Program-made: the position numbers and the translations under genes
Notes under the pieces: model-generated
Databases searched by the model: none
What the model was told of the DNA's origin: nothing
Seen by the model: only the letters and a program-made list of their open reading frames with translations
Source of the DNA: Fimivicinus intestinavium
GTDB taxonomy: Bacteria > Bacillota > Clostridia > Oscillospirales > Acutalibacteraceae
DNA: 17,377 nucleotides
Reading direction: 5' to 3'
NCBI GenBank assembly: GCA_018715765.1
Contig: DVKY01000059.1
Span: 1 to 17,377 of the forward strand
Part shown: piece by piece, positions 1 through 6,262 of the stretch
Numbering within the stretch: position 1 is the first letter of the stretch
How the letters are laid out: each line of letters starts with the position of its first letter

Positions 1-2
1 GG

Positions 3-140
3 GAGTTTATGATGAAAGCAATGGGCTTTATGAGTGATGGCACAACCAATCTGTTCTTTCCTATTCTTTCGTTTCTCGTAATCGGAGTGGTTTTTGGAAT
101 CGGCTCATATGCTGTAATCCGCCATACAGAATTAAGATAA
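3..140 (+). CDS. C-terminal end of an ABC-2 type transporter permease (partial)
   Basis: An open frame enters from the left edge and stops at TAA 138-140, giving the last 46 residues or so of a protein. The visible part has one strongly hydrophobic segment (FFPILSFLVIGVVFGIGSYA) and ends in a basic cytoplasmic tail (VIRHTELR). This is the usual ending of an ABC-2 family membrane subunit: a last transmembrane helix followed by a short charged tail. A regulator remnant follows immediately, so this is probably the end of another peptide-export operon like the one at 2889-5426. The family call rests on one helix and the context, so another membrane protein is possible. Confidence 0.5.
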   Translation, partial: EFMMKAMGFMSDGTTNLFFPILSFLVIGVVFGIGSYAVIRHTELR

Positions 141-141
141 G

Positions 142-596
142 AGATCAAGAAAATGTAAAATACTTATTAGAGAAGGAAGGGATAGTATCGGACGGCTTGT
201 TATATTAGAGTTCAAACAAGATTCCACTGTCTTTGATGATATGCTGCTTTTTCTTCAGCAACCCCACAATTTTGAGAAGTTAGAAATACCTTCTGAGCCG
301 ATATGATCCTTTTCTGATTTGGAGATTGACCTGAGCAAGCAAAAAGTGATCTTCGGTGGCAGAGAACTCAAACTGACGGTTAGAGAATATGACCTGCTTT
401 GTTTGCTGGCAGCAAACAAAGGGCGTGTCCTTACATGCGCACAAATTTATGATAAGGTGTGGGGCGATCTGCCATCAGGAAATGAAAAAGATACCGTAGG
501 CTACCACATTCGCAATCTTTGCAGAAAACTTGTCTCCTCTCATATTAACATCGAGTCTGTGAGGGAGGTTGGTTATAGACTCAGACAAAAAACTAT
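142..596 (+). pseudogene. Degraded OmpR/VanR-type response regulator; only the DNA-binding domain remains
   Basis: From about 316 the frame encodes a full winged-helix effector domain: DLEIDLSKQKV, then LTVREYDLLCLL, then DTVGYHIRNLCRKL for the recognition helix, and REVGYRL for the C-terminal hairpin. The receiver domain is missing. Upstream the same frame is open from 142 but is interrupted by an in-frame TGA at 304-306, and the roughly 54 codons before it are far too few for a receiver and lack its conserved Asp pair. The only possible start for the intact part is TTG at 319. At the 3' end no stop follows GYRL; the frame runs through a terminator hairpin into the antisense of the histidine kinase and stops at 753. 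That suggests a rearrangement junction near 585-595. It is probably non-functional, though a free-standing DNA-binding domain cannot be excluded. Confidence 0.6.
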
Positions 597-630
597 AAGC
601 CGCTTGCAGAAATGCAGGCGGCTTGTGATT
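586..630. terminator. Bidirectional intrinsic terminator with GAAA tetraloop
   Basis: A 12-bp stem (597-608 with 613-624, one G-T wobble) is closed by a GAAA tetraloop. Read on the minus strand it is followed by a run of six T (from TTTTTTG, revcomp of 585-591), directly after the kinase stop codon at 631. On the plus strand the tail is a weaker GTGATTTTAT. It most likely terminates the minus-strand kinase operon. Confidence 0.8.
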
Positions 631-2031
631 TTATCTTCCATTATTGATAATTGGAAATGTGATGGTAACGGCAAATCCACCTTGTTTCCCGTGATCGAAA
701 GACACTGTACCCTTATGGGCGGAAACGATCTGGCCAACAATCAACAGCCCTAAGCCGTGCCGTGGCTCGGCAGTCCCACTGTCACTCATCATATAGTGCG
801 GCGTAGTCCTGAGCTTCTCTAACTTTTCATCGGTAACGCCGACGCCGTTATCTTCTACAACGATCTTATATTCCGTATCGTTTTTTCGGACGCATACTGA
901 AATCGTGCAGCCATCGGGATTGTGTGTTTGAGAATTTGTAATCAGATTTCCGATTGCCCGCCGCAGCAATTCTTTATCTCCGTTTATGACACAGGCAGTC
1001 AATGCTTCCTCTGTATTCCATTCGATCGGATATTTTTCTTCCATCCCTAAATTGAGAAAATCAACAACACTTTGCCTTGCGACTGCTACGAGATTGACAG
1101 GCTCTGGATGGAGCGGCTGCATATTATATTCTAACTTCGAGGCAAGATTCAAGTCATTGATGAGATTTTTCATTTTTGTACTTTGCTGACGGATAATCCG
1201 TGCCTTTTTCCTTTCGTTTTCCGGCAGGCTTTCGTTGTCCTCAATCTGTCCGGCATATCCCATTACCATAGAAAGCGGTGTGCGGATGTCGTGAGAGACG
1301 CCGGAAATCCAGTTTGCCCTTGCTGTTTCCTTCCTTTGCAGGTTTCGCTTCTGTTTTTGGAGAAGATCCGATGTCTGATTGATTTTAGCGGCAAGGTCGG
1401 ATAAAAGCCCTTTTTCCTTGACAGAAACAGGCTCGCCGGAAGGCAGCGCCTGTATGCCGTTTGTAATCGGCTTAACGGATTTCAGTAGCTTGGAATTGGC
1501 GATCATATAAATCAGGAAAATCAAAAAAACATTCACACCGATGACAATCAGGACAGTATAAGGGGCGTTTTTGATGAAATCATAATCCCAGCTCGGAGAC
1601 ATATGTTTCCAATATCGGTCTTTCGGGTAGCCGACAACGACCAATCCGTTTTCGGATTCTCCCGTATAGGTCGGGTATCCGTCAATATATCCTCGTGTCA
1701 AACTTGCAATGTCGGAGATCGTATAGTGCAGCGGAATGGTATCCGGCAGGTTTTGGGTATGCCATTTTACCTCTAATGTGTCATTATCAATATAGATTGC
1801 CCATGCCTTTTCCCCGCTTAACCGCTCCGTCATATCGCCGGATAAGACATATCCCGTTTCCGTTTCCTGCAAAGCTTCAGCAGTCTCTTTGGCGGCCGTC
1901 CACGGTCTGCCATTTGCCGTTTGACTTGCGGAAATAGCAGCAAGAATCATAATGTTAAGGAGGATGACCAATACTGTGCTTAACAGCAATATGCCTACAA
2001 ACCGCCGGATGAGTTTCGCAATATCTTTCAT
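631..2031 (-). CDS. Membrane sensor histidine kinase of a peptide-sensing two-component system
   Basis: This 466-residue kinase probably detects antimicrobial peptide or cell-envelope stress and phosphorylates the regulator encoded just upstream. It has a first membrane helix at about residues 10-34, an extracytoplasmic sensor region of about 120 residues (35-158), and a second helix near 160-180. The HisKA domain follows with the phospho-acceptor in GVSHDIRTP (His247), then the HATPase domain with N-box NLITNSQTHNPDG, G1 box VEDNGVGV and G2 box HGLGLLIV. All catalytic boxes look intact. A sensor domain this long resembles SpaK/NisK/CprK-type kinases rather than the short-loop BceS type; that comparison is from family knowledge. 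The ATG lies one base after the regulator stop, so the two genes are transcribed and probably translated together. The ligand cannot be read from the sequence. Confidence 0.9.
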   Translation of the reverse strand: MKDIAKLIRRFVGILLLSTVLVILLNIMILAAISASQTANGRPWTAAKETAEALQETETGYVLSGDMTERLSGEKAWAIYIDNDTLEVKWHTQNLPDTIPLHYTISDIASLTRGYIDGYPTYTGESENGLVVVGYPKDRYWKHMSPSWDYDFIKNAPYTVLIVIGVNVFLIFLIYMIANSKLLKSVKPITNGIQALPSGEPVSVKEKGLLSDLAAKINQTSDLLQKQKRNLQRKETARANWISGVSHDIRTPLSMVMGYAGQIEDNESLPENERKKARIIRQQSTKMKNLINDLNLASKLEYNMQPLHPEPVNLVAVARQSVVDFLNLGMEEKYPIEWNTEEALTACVINGDKELLRRAIGNLITNSQTHNPDGCTISVCVRKNDTEYKIVVEDNGVGVTDEKLEKLRTTPHYMMSDSGTAEPRHGLGLLIVGQIVSAHKGTVSFDHGKQGGFAVTITFPIINNGR

Positions 2032-2032
2032 A

Positions 2033-2740
2033 TCATTTCCCCGCTAATACTAACTTGTAGCCTAAGCCTTTTACCGTAATGAGGGATACCGGCTTTGACG
2101 GGTTCGCTTCGATTTTTTCACGGATTCTGCGGATATGCGCCATCAGCGAGTTTTCATATCCGTATGGATTATCTCCCCACGCAGCTTCGCAGAGCTGATC
2201 TATGGTTACAATTCTTCCCGCATTGCGGTAGAGCGCCAGCAGTATATCGTGTTCTTTTGCAGTCAGCGGGAAATGTTCCTTTTCTTTTATCACTTCGGCA
2301 CGGTCAAAGTCAATTTGGCTTCCGGCAAGCTGGACGATAGGAGCTTCTCCTTTGTAGTACCGCCGCAGGATGATTCCGATACGCAGGGATAATTCTTTTG
2401 GCAGGAACGGCTTTACCATATAATCATCTGCACCAAGGCCCAAGCCTTTCAGCTTGTCCTCATCTTCTCCACGGGCAGTTAAAAAGAGAACTGGGACTTC
2501 GGTAAAAGTCCTCATTTGTTCAAACAAAGAAAAGCCGTCCCCATCAGGCAGCATGACATCGAGAATGGCAAGATCAGGCTCCCAGTCCCCGCATATTTTC
2601 AGCGCTTCGGCTGCTGTTCCGGCAGCCTTGATTGTTTTGAAACCGTCCTGCTCTAAAATAGATGTTACCATTTCACGCAGATCAGCCTCATCATCTACGA
2701 TGAGGATTTTTTTGTATTTTAAGTAATCATAGTCCATCAT
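2033..2740 (-). CDS. OmpR-family response regulator paired with the kinase
   Basis: This 235-residue protein has an N-terminal receiver (acidic pair D16-D17 in ILIVDDEADLRE, phospho-acceptor D61 in LAILDVMLPDGDG, T88 in FLTAR, K110 in MVKPF). A winged-helix DNA-binding domain follows (SQIDFDRAEV, FPLTAKEHDILLAL, NSLMAHIRRIREKI, VKGLGYKLV). I chose the ATG at 2740 because AAAGGAGA lies five bases upstream; a longer open frame reaching 2839 runs through the promoter and would add a tail unlike the family. It is the first gene of a regulator-kinase operon divergent from the ABC exporter. It probably controls that exporter, and perhaps itself, through the phased AAGGT sites at 2799-2842. Confidence 0.93.
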   Translation of the reverse strand: MMDYDYLKYKKILIVDDEADLREMVTSILEQDGFKTIKAAGTAAEALKICGDWEPDLAILDVMLPDGDGFSLFEQMRTFTEVPVLFLTARGEDEDKLKGLGLGADDYMVKPFLPKELSLRIGIILRRYYKGEAPIVQLAGSQIDFDRAEVIKEKEHFPLTAKEHDILLALYRNAGRIVTIDQLCEAAWGDNPYGYENSLMAHIRRIREKIEANPSKPVSLITVKGLGYKLVLAGK

Positions 2741-2759
2741 GCAAGTCTCCTTTTCTATA

Positions 2760-2768
2760 ATTATAGCA
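2760..2768 (-). promoter_or_regulatory. Extended -10 promoter of the regulator-kinase operon
   Basis: The minus strand reads TGCTATAAT here, a consensus -10 with the TGn extension, about 20 bases before the regulator start. The -35 position is poor (GCGAAA at 17 bp), which fits an extended -10 promoter with modest constitutive activity. Confidence 0.6.
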
Positions 2769-2798
2769 TATCGTTCCCGCATTTTCGCAGTGCAGTTC

Positions 2799-2842
2799 AA
2801 ATGTAAGGTAAATGTAAGGTAGAGAGAAGGTTGACACAAGGT
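2799..2842 (+). promoter_or_regulatory. Four direct AAGGT elements at 11-bp spacing: probable response-regulator binding array
   Basis: Four consecutive 11-bp units each end in AAGGT: 2799-2809, 2810-2820, 2821-2831 and 2832-2842. The first two are identical (AAATGTAAGGT). The third and fourth keep AAGGT with different first halves. Direct pentamers with 6-bp spacers, about one helical turn apart, are how PhoB-family regulators bind; SpaR boxes of lantibiotic clusters have the same 5+6 layout with another pentamer (family knowledge). The array ends 8 bp before a TATACT -10 of the exporter operon, a typical activator position. Confidence 0.75.
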
Positions 2843-2856
2843 TGCGCTCTTATACT
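2831..2856 (+). promoter_or_regulatory. Promoter of the ABC exporter operon
   Basis: A consensus -35 TTGACA (2831-2836) and a -10 TATACT (2851-2856) are separated by only 14 bp, which is too short for strong unaided sigma-A recognition. TTGACA overlaps the fourth AAGGT unit. A sub-optimal spacer under an activator array suggests that the regulator is needed to switch the operon on. Confidence 0.5.
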
Positions 2857-2888
2857 AAAGGCAACAAAGGAAAGGAGATTTGCTCAAT

Positions 2889-3644
2889 ATGAATATCATC
2901 GAAACTCAAAATCTGACGAAAACCTATGGGGATTTCACAGCGGTCTCCCGCCTGAATCTCCATATTCGCAAAGGAAGCGTTTATGGGTTTTTAGGCCCGA
3001 ACGGAGCGGGAAAATCCACCACAATGAAACTGTTTCTCGGTTTGACGCTGCCGACAGAAGGGAGCTTTCATATTGACGGAAAAACCTATCCGTCAGACCG
3101 GGTTCCCATTTTGAAGGAAGTTGGCTCTTTTATTGAAGCGCCTGCCTTTTACGGCAACCTAACGGGAGAAGAAAACCTTCATATTATCCGTAAAATTCTT
3201 GGGCTTCCCAAAAGTTATGTTGACGACGCTCTGGAGCTTGTCGGCTTAACTGAGTTTAGAAAAAGGCTGGCAAAGAGATATTCTCTTGGTATGAAGCAGC
3301 GTTTAGGCTTGGCAGGCGCATTGATCGGCAGGCCGCCGATCCTGATTCTTGACGAGCCGACCAATGGGCTCGATCCGGTTGGTATTCATGAAATCCGCAC
3401 TTTGATTCGTTCTTTGCCGAAAAAGTATGATTGTACCGTTTTGGTATCTTCTCATTTGCTCCCCGAGGTGGAATTGATGGCGGACGACCTTGGGATTTTG
3501 AATCACGGCCGGCTTTTGTTTGAAGGCACAATGGAAGATTTGAAAGCAAGCGCCCGTACGGCGGGATTTCCGACTGATAATTTAGAAGAAACGTTTCTTG
3601 CTATGATTGACGAGGATAACAGAAAGAGCGGGGGTGCGGCATGA
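2889..3644 (+). CDS. Lantibiotic-immunity (LanF/CprA-type) ABC transporter ATPase
   Basis: This 251-residue protein is the ATP-hydrolysing subunit of an exporter thought to remove lantibiotics or other cationic peptides from the membrane. Walker A is GPNGAGKST (K42). Residue 83 in SFIEAP is Glu where most ABC ATPases have the Q-loop Gln; this E-loop is reported as a hallmark of LanF proteins such as NukF. The signature is SLGMKQRLGLA and Walker B is ILILDEPTNGLDP, with the switch His in VSSHLLPEVE. Length and layout match SpaF/NisF/MutF/CprA. ATG 2889 follows AAAGGAGA (2871-2878); TTG 2880 would sit too close to it. The stop overlaps the next start (ATGA), so the genes are translationally coupled. 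Confidence 0.9.
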   Translation: MNIIETQNLTKTYGDFTAVSRLNLHIRKGSVYGFLGPNGAGKSTTMKLFLGLTLPTEGSFHIDGKTYPSDRVPILKEVGSFIEAPAFYGNLTGEENLHIIRKILGLPKSYVDDALELVGLTEFRKRLAKRYSLGMKQRLGLAGALIGRPPILILDEPTNGLDPVGIHEIRTLIRSLPKKYDCTVLVSSHLLPEVELMADDLGILNHGRLLFEGTMEDLKASARTAGFPTDNLEETFLAMIDEDNRKSGGAA

Positions 3645-4366
3645 TGTTTTCCATTGAAGCCCAGAAGCTGAAGCGCACAGGCTATCTTCCTGCGTTTTTG
3701 GCAGGCGGCTTTCTTGCGGCAGCTTTCCCGGTTGTCTATATGATGGTAAAAGCAGAGGAAATGACTGCGCTTTCCGGCAATCCGATCAACATATTGATGT
3801 CTGCGAATTGGCAGATGATGGCGATGTTGAATATTCTCATTTCCATTTGCGGCGCTTGTATGATGTACCACACGGAATATGCCGATCACGGTATGCAGAA
3901 AATGGCGGTGCTGCCCATTCGTCAAAGCAATATGTTCTTTGGAAAATTTCTAATTGCCGCTTTGGTATTATCCGCAATGGTGGTCATAGAAATGGCGGTT
4001 TTAACCGGCTGCGCTCAGTATTGGTTTCCAGGCTATCTGTTTGACCTGACCGAAATCTTGAAAACCGCAGGTTTCCAGATTGTAGTTACGCTGCCGACCG
4101 TCATGCTTATGCTGGTCATTGCGTCCGCCTGCAAGAATATGTGGGTATCCCTCGGTATTGGCGTGATTTTAGTATGCACGCTTTCCATTCTTCCGCAGGA
4201 TAATATTGTACTGAGCCTGTTCCCATTTGCTTCCCCGTATCAAATGCTCTCTGCGGCAGTGGAAAATAGCCGTACAGCCTTATTTTTAGCTGTTTGCGGG
4301 ATTGAAACGGTCGTGTTCGGGATTGCAGAAGTCCTTTATCTGAAAGCAAGGAGGTGTTTTGAATGA
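3641..4366 (+). CDS. Lantibiotic-immunity ABC permease, first subunit (LanE/MutE/CprB-like)
   Basis: This 241-residue integral membrane protein has about six hydrophobic segments (near residues 14-33, 55-75, 100-122, 143-163, 165-182 and 212-232). It opens with the amphipathic EAQKLKRTGY typical of ABC-2 permeases of this group. After the second segment the loop YHTEYADHGMQKMAVLPI matches the coupling-loop position at which these permeases contact the ATPase. It starts within the ATPase stop (ATGA) and ends within the next start, so all three genes form one coupled unit. It should form the membrane channel with the following permease. Paralogy with that gene is clear: EYADHGMQKMAVLPIRQSNM against ERSNKGILKMLSLPVSTAKL. 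The transported peptide is unknown. Confidence 0.85.
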   Translation: MMFSIEAQKLKRTGYLPAFLAGGFLAAAFPVVYMMVKAEEMTALSGNPINILMSANWQMMAMLNILISICGACMMYHTEYADHGMQKMAVLPIRQSNMFFGKFLIAALVLSAMVVIEMAVLTGCAQYWFPGYLFDLTEILKTAGFQIVVTLPTVMLMLVIASACKNMWVSLGIGVILVCTLSILPQDNIVLSLFPFASPYQMLSAAVENSRTALFLAVCGIETVVFGIAEVLYLKARRCFE

Positions 4367-5133
4367 ATTTCTTATCATTAGTCGGCGTAGAGCTTACAAA
4401 AATCCGCCGTTCAAAAATCCTTTTGATCCTGTTGGTACCCGTATTCATGATGTGGCTTCCGAGTATTATCAATGCCGATATGATATTTGATGTGAGAGGA
4501 ATCCCGATTACGCCGGAAAACAACTTTTTCATTCAGGGCTTTATGGGTATGGTTTGGTTTATGATCCCGGCGTCGCTGGTCATCTGTACCGTACTGCTGA
4601 ATCAAACGGAACGCTCCAACAAAGGAATTTTGAAAATGCTGTCCCTGCCGGTCAGCACGGCCAAACTATGCCTTGCGAAGTTTATCGTTTTGCTGATACT
4701 GGCGGCCATTCAGATGGTTATGTCCATTGGGGCGTACTATATCTGTGCGGCAATCGTTACCTATATGCAGGATTATAACTTTATCCTTGAGCCGTTCTAT
4801 GTCTGCAAAAATGTATGCAGTATCTATGCCGCCGCAATTCCAATGGCTGCCGTATACCTTGCGGTTTCCACTTTCATTCAGTCTCCCATTTTTTCGGTGG
4901 GCATCGGCTTGGCTTCGATTGTACCTTCCGTGCTTATGATAAACACAAAAATTTGGTTTGCCTACCCGATGAGTTATCCGTTCTATTTACTGATGGTGGA
5001 GTATGGGAGGGCCGCCGAAGGCGTTTATGAGACGCAAATCGCTTGGCTTCCGTGGCTGCCCGTTGCAGTCGGGATTACTATTTTGGCGCTTATCGTATCC
5101 TGTGTGCGATACGGTGCATCTGAAAGGAGATAA
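4363..5133 (+). CDS. Lantibiotic-immunity ABC permease, second subunit (LanG/MutG/CprC-like)
   Basis: This 256-residue membrane protein begins FLSLVGVELTKIRRSKI, the usual amphipathic lead-in of ABC-2 permeases of the MutG/SpaG group. About six hydrophobic segments follow (near residues 21-40, 58-80, 103-131, 148-168, 170-190 and 225-247). The coupling-loop motif ERSNKGILKMLSLPVSTAKL falls between the second and third helices, as in its partner. AGGAGG precedes the ATG, which overlaps the previous stop in ATGA. It should pair with the preceding permease and the ATPase. CprABC of Clostridioides difficile and LanFEG of lantibiotic producers are the closest described systems (family knowledge). 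No lantibiotic precursor or modification gene lies in the window, so resistance rather than producer self-immunity is the simpler reading. Confidence 0.85.
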   Translation: MNFLSLVGVELTKIRRSKILLILLVPVFMMWLPSIINADMIFDVRGIPITPENNFFIQGFMGMVWFMIPASLVICTVLLNQTERSNKGILKMLSLPVSTAKLCLAKFIVLLILAAIQMVMSIGAYYICAAIVTYMQDYNFILEPFYVCKNVCSIYAAAIPMAAVYLAVSTFIQSPIFSVGIGLASIVPSVLMINTKIWFAYPMSYPFYLLMVEYGRAAEGVYETQIAWLPWLPVAVGITILALIVSCVRYGASERR

Positions 5134-5138
5134 CTACA

Positions 5139-5426
5139 ATGAAGAACAAAATTTTAACTGCGATTTCTACCATGATGCTCTTTGTCCCGTGGACGATCCT
5201 GCCCTTGCGCACCTTTGATTGGGCGCTGGAATCCCCGGTAGCGGAGATTATGGTTTACAGTTACGCTGCCTTTATGATTTTTTCAGGTATCTTTTCCATT
5301 CTCAGCTATACCAAAGGAAAGGTAAAATCAAAACTGATGCAGGTGTGCGTCGTGATTAACAGCATTTATGCCGCAGGTGCAGTTGCAATCATTGGTTTGG
5401 CGGTTTCAAGTTTGATTAACAGGTGA
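5139..5426 (+). CDS. Small three-helix membrane protein of the exporter operon, function unknown
   Basis: This 95-residue protein has three predicted membrane helices (about residues 8-25, 37-58 and 68-92), a basic start (MKNKI) and a basic loop (YTKGKVKSK) between helices two and three. I do not recognise a family with confidence. It starts five bases after the second permease gene with AAGGAG in front, so it belongs to the same transcript. A small membrane partner here could be an accessory transporter subunit, a sensor-transporter adaptor or an immunity protein comparable in position to LanH or LanI; it is not a lipoprotein, which argues against LanI proper. This is inference from position and topology only. 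Confidence 0.8.
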   Translation: MKNKILTAISTMMLFVPWTILPLRTFDWALESPVAEIMVYSYAAFMIFSGIFSILSYTKGKVKSKLMQVCVVINSIYAAGAVAIIGLAVSSLINR

Positions 5427-5429
5427 TAA

Positions 5430-5635
5430 TTGAGCAACAACAGCTATGGTCACAATCAGGCGGAGGCGTGGATCAGGGAAACCTTGGGTGAGGACAAGAT
5501 CAACGCCGGCCGCTTGCCGGTGGAAGCAGGGGATCCATCAACCGCAGCATCAAGTACTGCGGCACCATCATCCGGGCACCGCAGGAAGTTCATGTGATCT
5601 GCGGACATTGCGGCGAGCCCTTCGAGCGGATATAA
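5430..5635 (+). pseudogene. Frameshifted fragment of a small protein with a C-terminal zinc-ribbon-like tail
   Basis: A frame starts at TTG 5430 (AGGTGA just upstream) and reads SNNSYGHNQAEAWIRETLGE, then GRLPVEAG, before drifting into low-complexity sequence and stopping at 5595-5597. Near 5525-5537 the sensible reading shifts to another frame, which continues INRSIKYCGTIIRAPQEVHV, then ICGHCGEPFERI, and stops at 5633-5635. Together they resemble one protein of about 68 residues ending in a CxxC-type metal-binding tail, broken by a one- or two-base indel. The family was not recognised. It probably derives from the mobile block to its left. Confidence 0.4.
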
Positions 5636-5645
5636 ATATAGAAAT

Positions 5646-5667
5646 GCGGGAGCCGCAAGGTTCCCGC
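5646..5667 (+). terminator. Hairpin with GCAA tetraloop (possible terminator)
   Basis: A 9-bp stem (5646-5654 with 5659-5667, one G-T wobble) closed by a GNRA-type GCAA loop follows the broken fragment. The downstream sequence TAAATTGTT is only moderately T-rich, so it may be a weak terminator or an mRNA 3'-end stabiliser. Confidence 0.45.
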
Positions 5668-5696
5668 TAAATTGTTCCTGTTGAAAGATGGGGCGT

Positions 5697-5718
5697 TGTC
5701 CGGGAGCGGACACTTTTT
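5697..5718 (+). terminator. Intrinsic terminator
   Basis: TGTCCG (5697-5702), loop GGAG, CGGACA (5707-5712), then C and five T (5714-5718). A short but canonical rho-independent terminator that would end transcription from the exporter operon. Confidence 0.6.
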
Positions 5719-5891
5719 AGCGTTTTCTCGTTTCTGCTGTAAGAGAGCCAGACAAAGGAAGTGCAAAAATGAGCCGCCATGGGACTATGTGATCACCGCA
5801 ATAGGAAGCGGGCCGATGGCGGCCTAATCCGCCAAGTCCACGAAAAACGGAAAAAGCCCGGAGAGCCCATAACTGAGCTTTTCAGGCATAG

Positions 5892-5932
5892 ATACAAAAA
5901 CAGCCCTCCGATTTGGAAGGCTGTTTTTGTAT
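5892..5932. terminator. Strong bidirectional intrinsic terminator after tRNA-Pro
   Basis: An 18-bp stem with one mismatch (5892-5909 with 5915-5932) and a GATTT loop. The stem base is A-rich on one side and T-rich on the other (ACAAAAACAGCC / GGCTGTTTTTGT), so it has a GC core followed by a T run in either direction. It lies 20 bases beyond the 3' end of the tRNA and should terminate it. Confidence 0.85.
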
Positions 5933-5951
5933 GAAAGATTGCCCCTTGATA

Positions 5952-6028
5952 TGGTCGGAGTGACGGGACTTGAACCCATGGCCTCTTGGTCCCGAACCAA
6001 GCGCGATACCAAACTTCGCCACACCCCG
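5952..6028 (-). tRNA. tRNA-Pro(CGG): tRNA-Pro (anticodon CGG)
   Basis: The minus strand folds as a complete 77-base tRNA. The acceptor is CGGGGTG with CACTCCG (one G-T wobble). The anticodon stem CTTGG/CCAAG encloses loop TTCGGGA, hence anticodon CGG reading codon CCG. The T-arm is ATGGG/CCCGT with loop TTCAAGT, and the 3' CCA is encoded. Its 3' end faces the AT-rich peptide-resistance block, the usual geometry for an element integrated at a tRNA 3' end, although no integrase or duplicated tRNA end is visible. Confidence 0.95.
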
Positions 6029-6049
6029 ATATTGCAGACAACGGTGACT

Positions 6050-6078
6050 ATTATATACGAAGCTCTGCAAAAAATCAA
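6050..6078 (-). promoter_or_regulatory. Sigma-A promoter of tRNA-Pro
   Basis: On the minus strand, TTGATT (6073-6078) and TATAAT (6050-6055) are separated by exactly 17 bp. The -10 lies 21 bases before the mature tRNA 5' end. Confidence 0.8.
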
Positions 6079-6170
6079 GGCTTTTTTCAAAAAAATCCCG
6101 CTTCTGTGCATAAGGCCATGGGAGCGTTTCGATCCCCCACAGCACTTTTCATAAATCAGAAGCATAGCCC

Positions 6171-6196
6171 ATAAAAATAGGCAAGACGCTTTGCCC
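6171..6196 (-). terminator. Weak terminator of the DUF1294 operon
   Basis: Read on the minus strand, GGCAA / TTGCC (plus coordinates 6192-6196 and 6180-6184, 7-base loop) is followed by TATTTTTAT. The stem is only five pairs, so the assignment is tentative. It lies about 65 bases after the DUF1294 stop. Confidence 0.4.
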
Positions 6197-6262
6197 TTAA
6201 AATGCTGCTCCGACGGGCAAACCGTTTCACAGGAAGCTTGTCATATCTTGCCGAACCAGCAG

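Larger units (their letters stand above)
5642..5827 (+). other. Gene-poor stretch with an orphan open tail
   Basis: Between the broken fragment and the tRNA-Pro region I see no intact gene. One frame stays open for about 61 codons and ends NEPPWDYVITAIGSGPMAA at TAA 5825-5827. This has protein-like composition but no start codon or known motif, and it runs through both hairpins at 5646 and 5697. It could be the eroded end of a mobile-element gene or chance. The remainder up to 5891 holds nothing recognisable. Confidence 0.25.

Noticed and set aside
2741..2839. N-terminal extension of the response regulator up to 2839
   Set aside because: The extension covers the promoter and the AAGGT repeats, and a good ribosome-binding site sits before ATG 2740.
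2799..2842. CRISPR-like or microsatellite array
   Set aside because: Units are only 11 bp with no spacers and lie in a promoter; a regulator-binding array explains them better.
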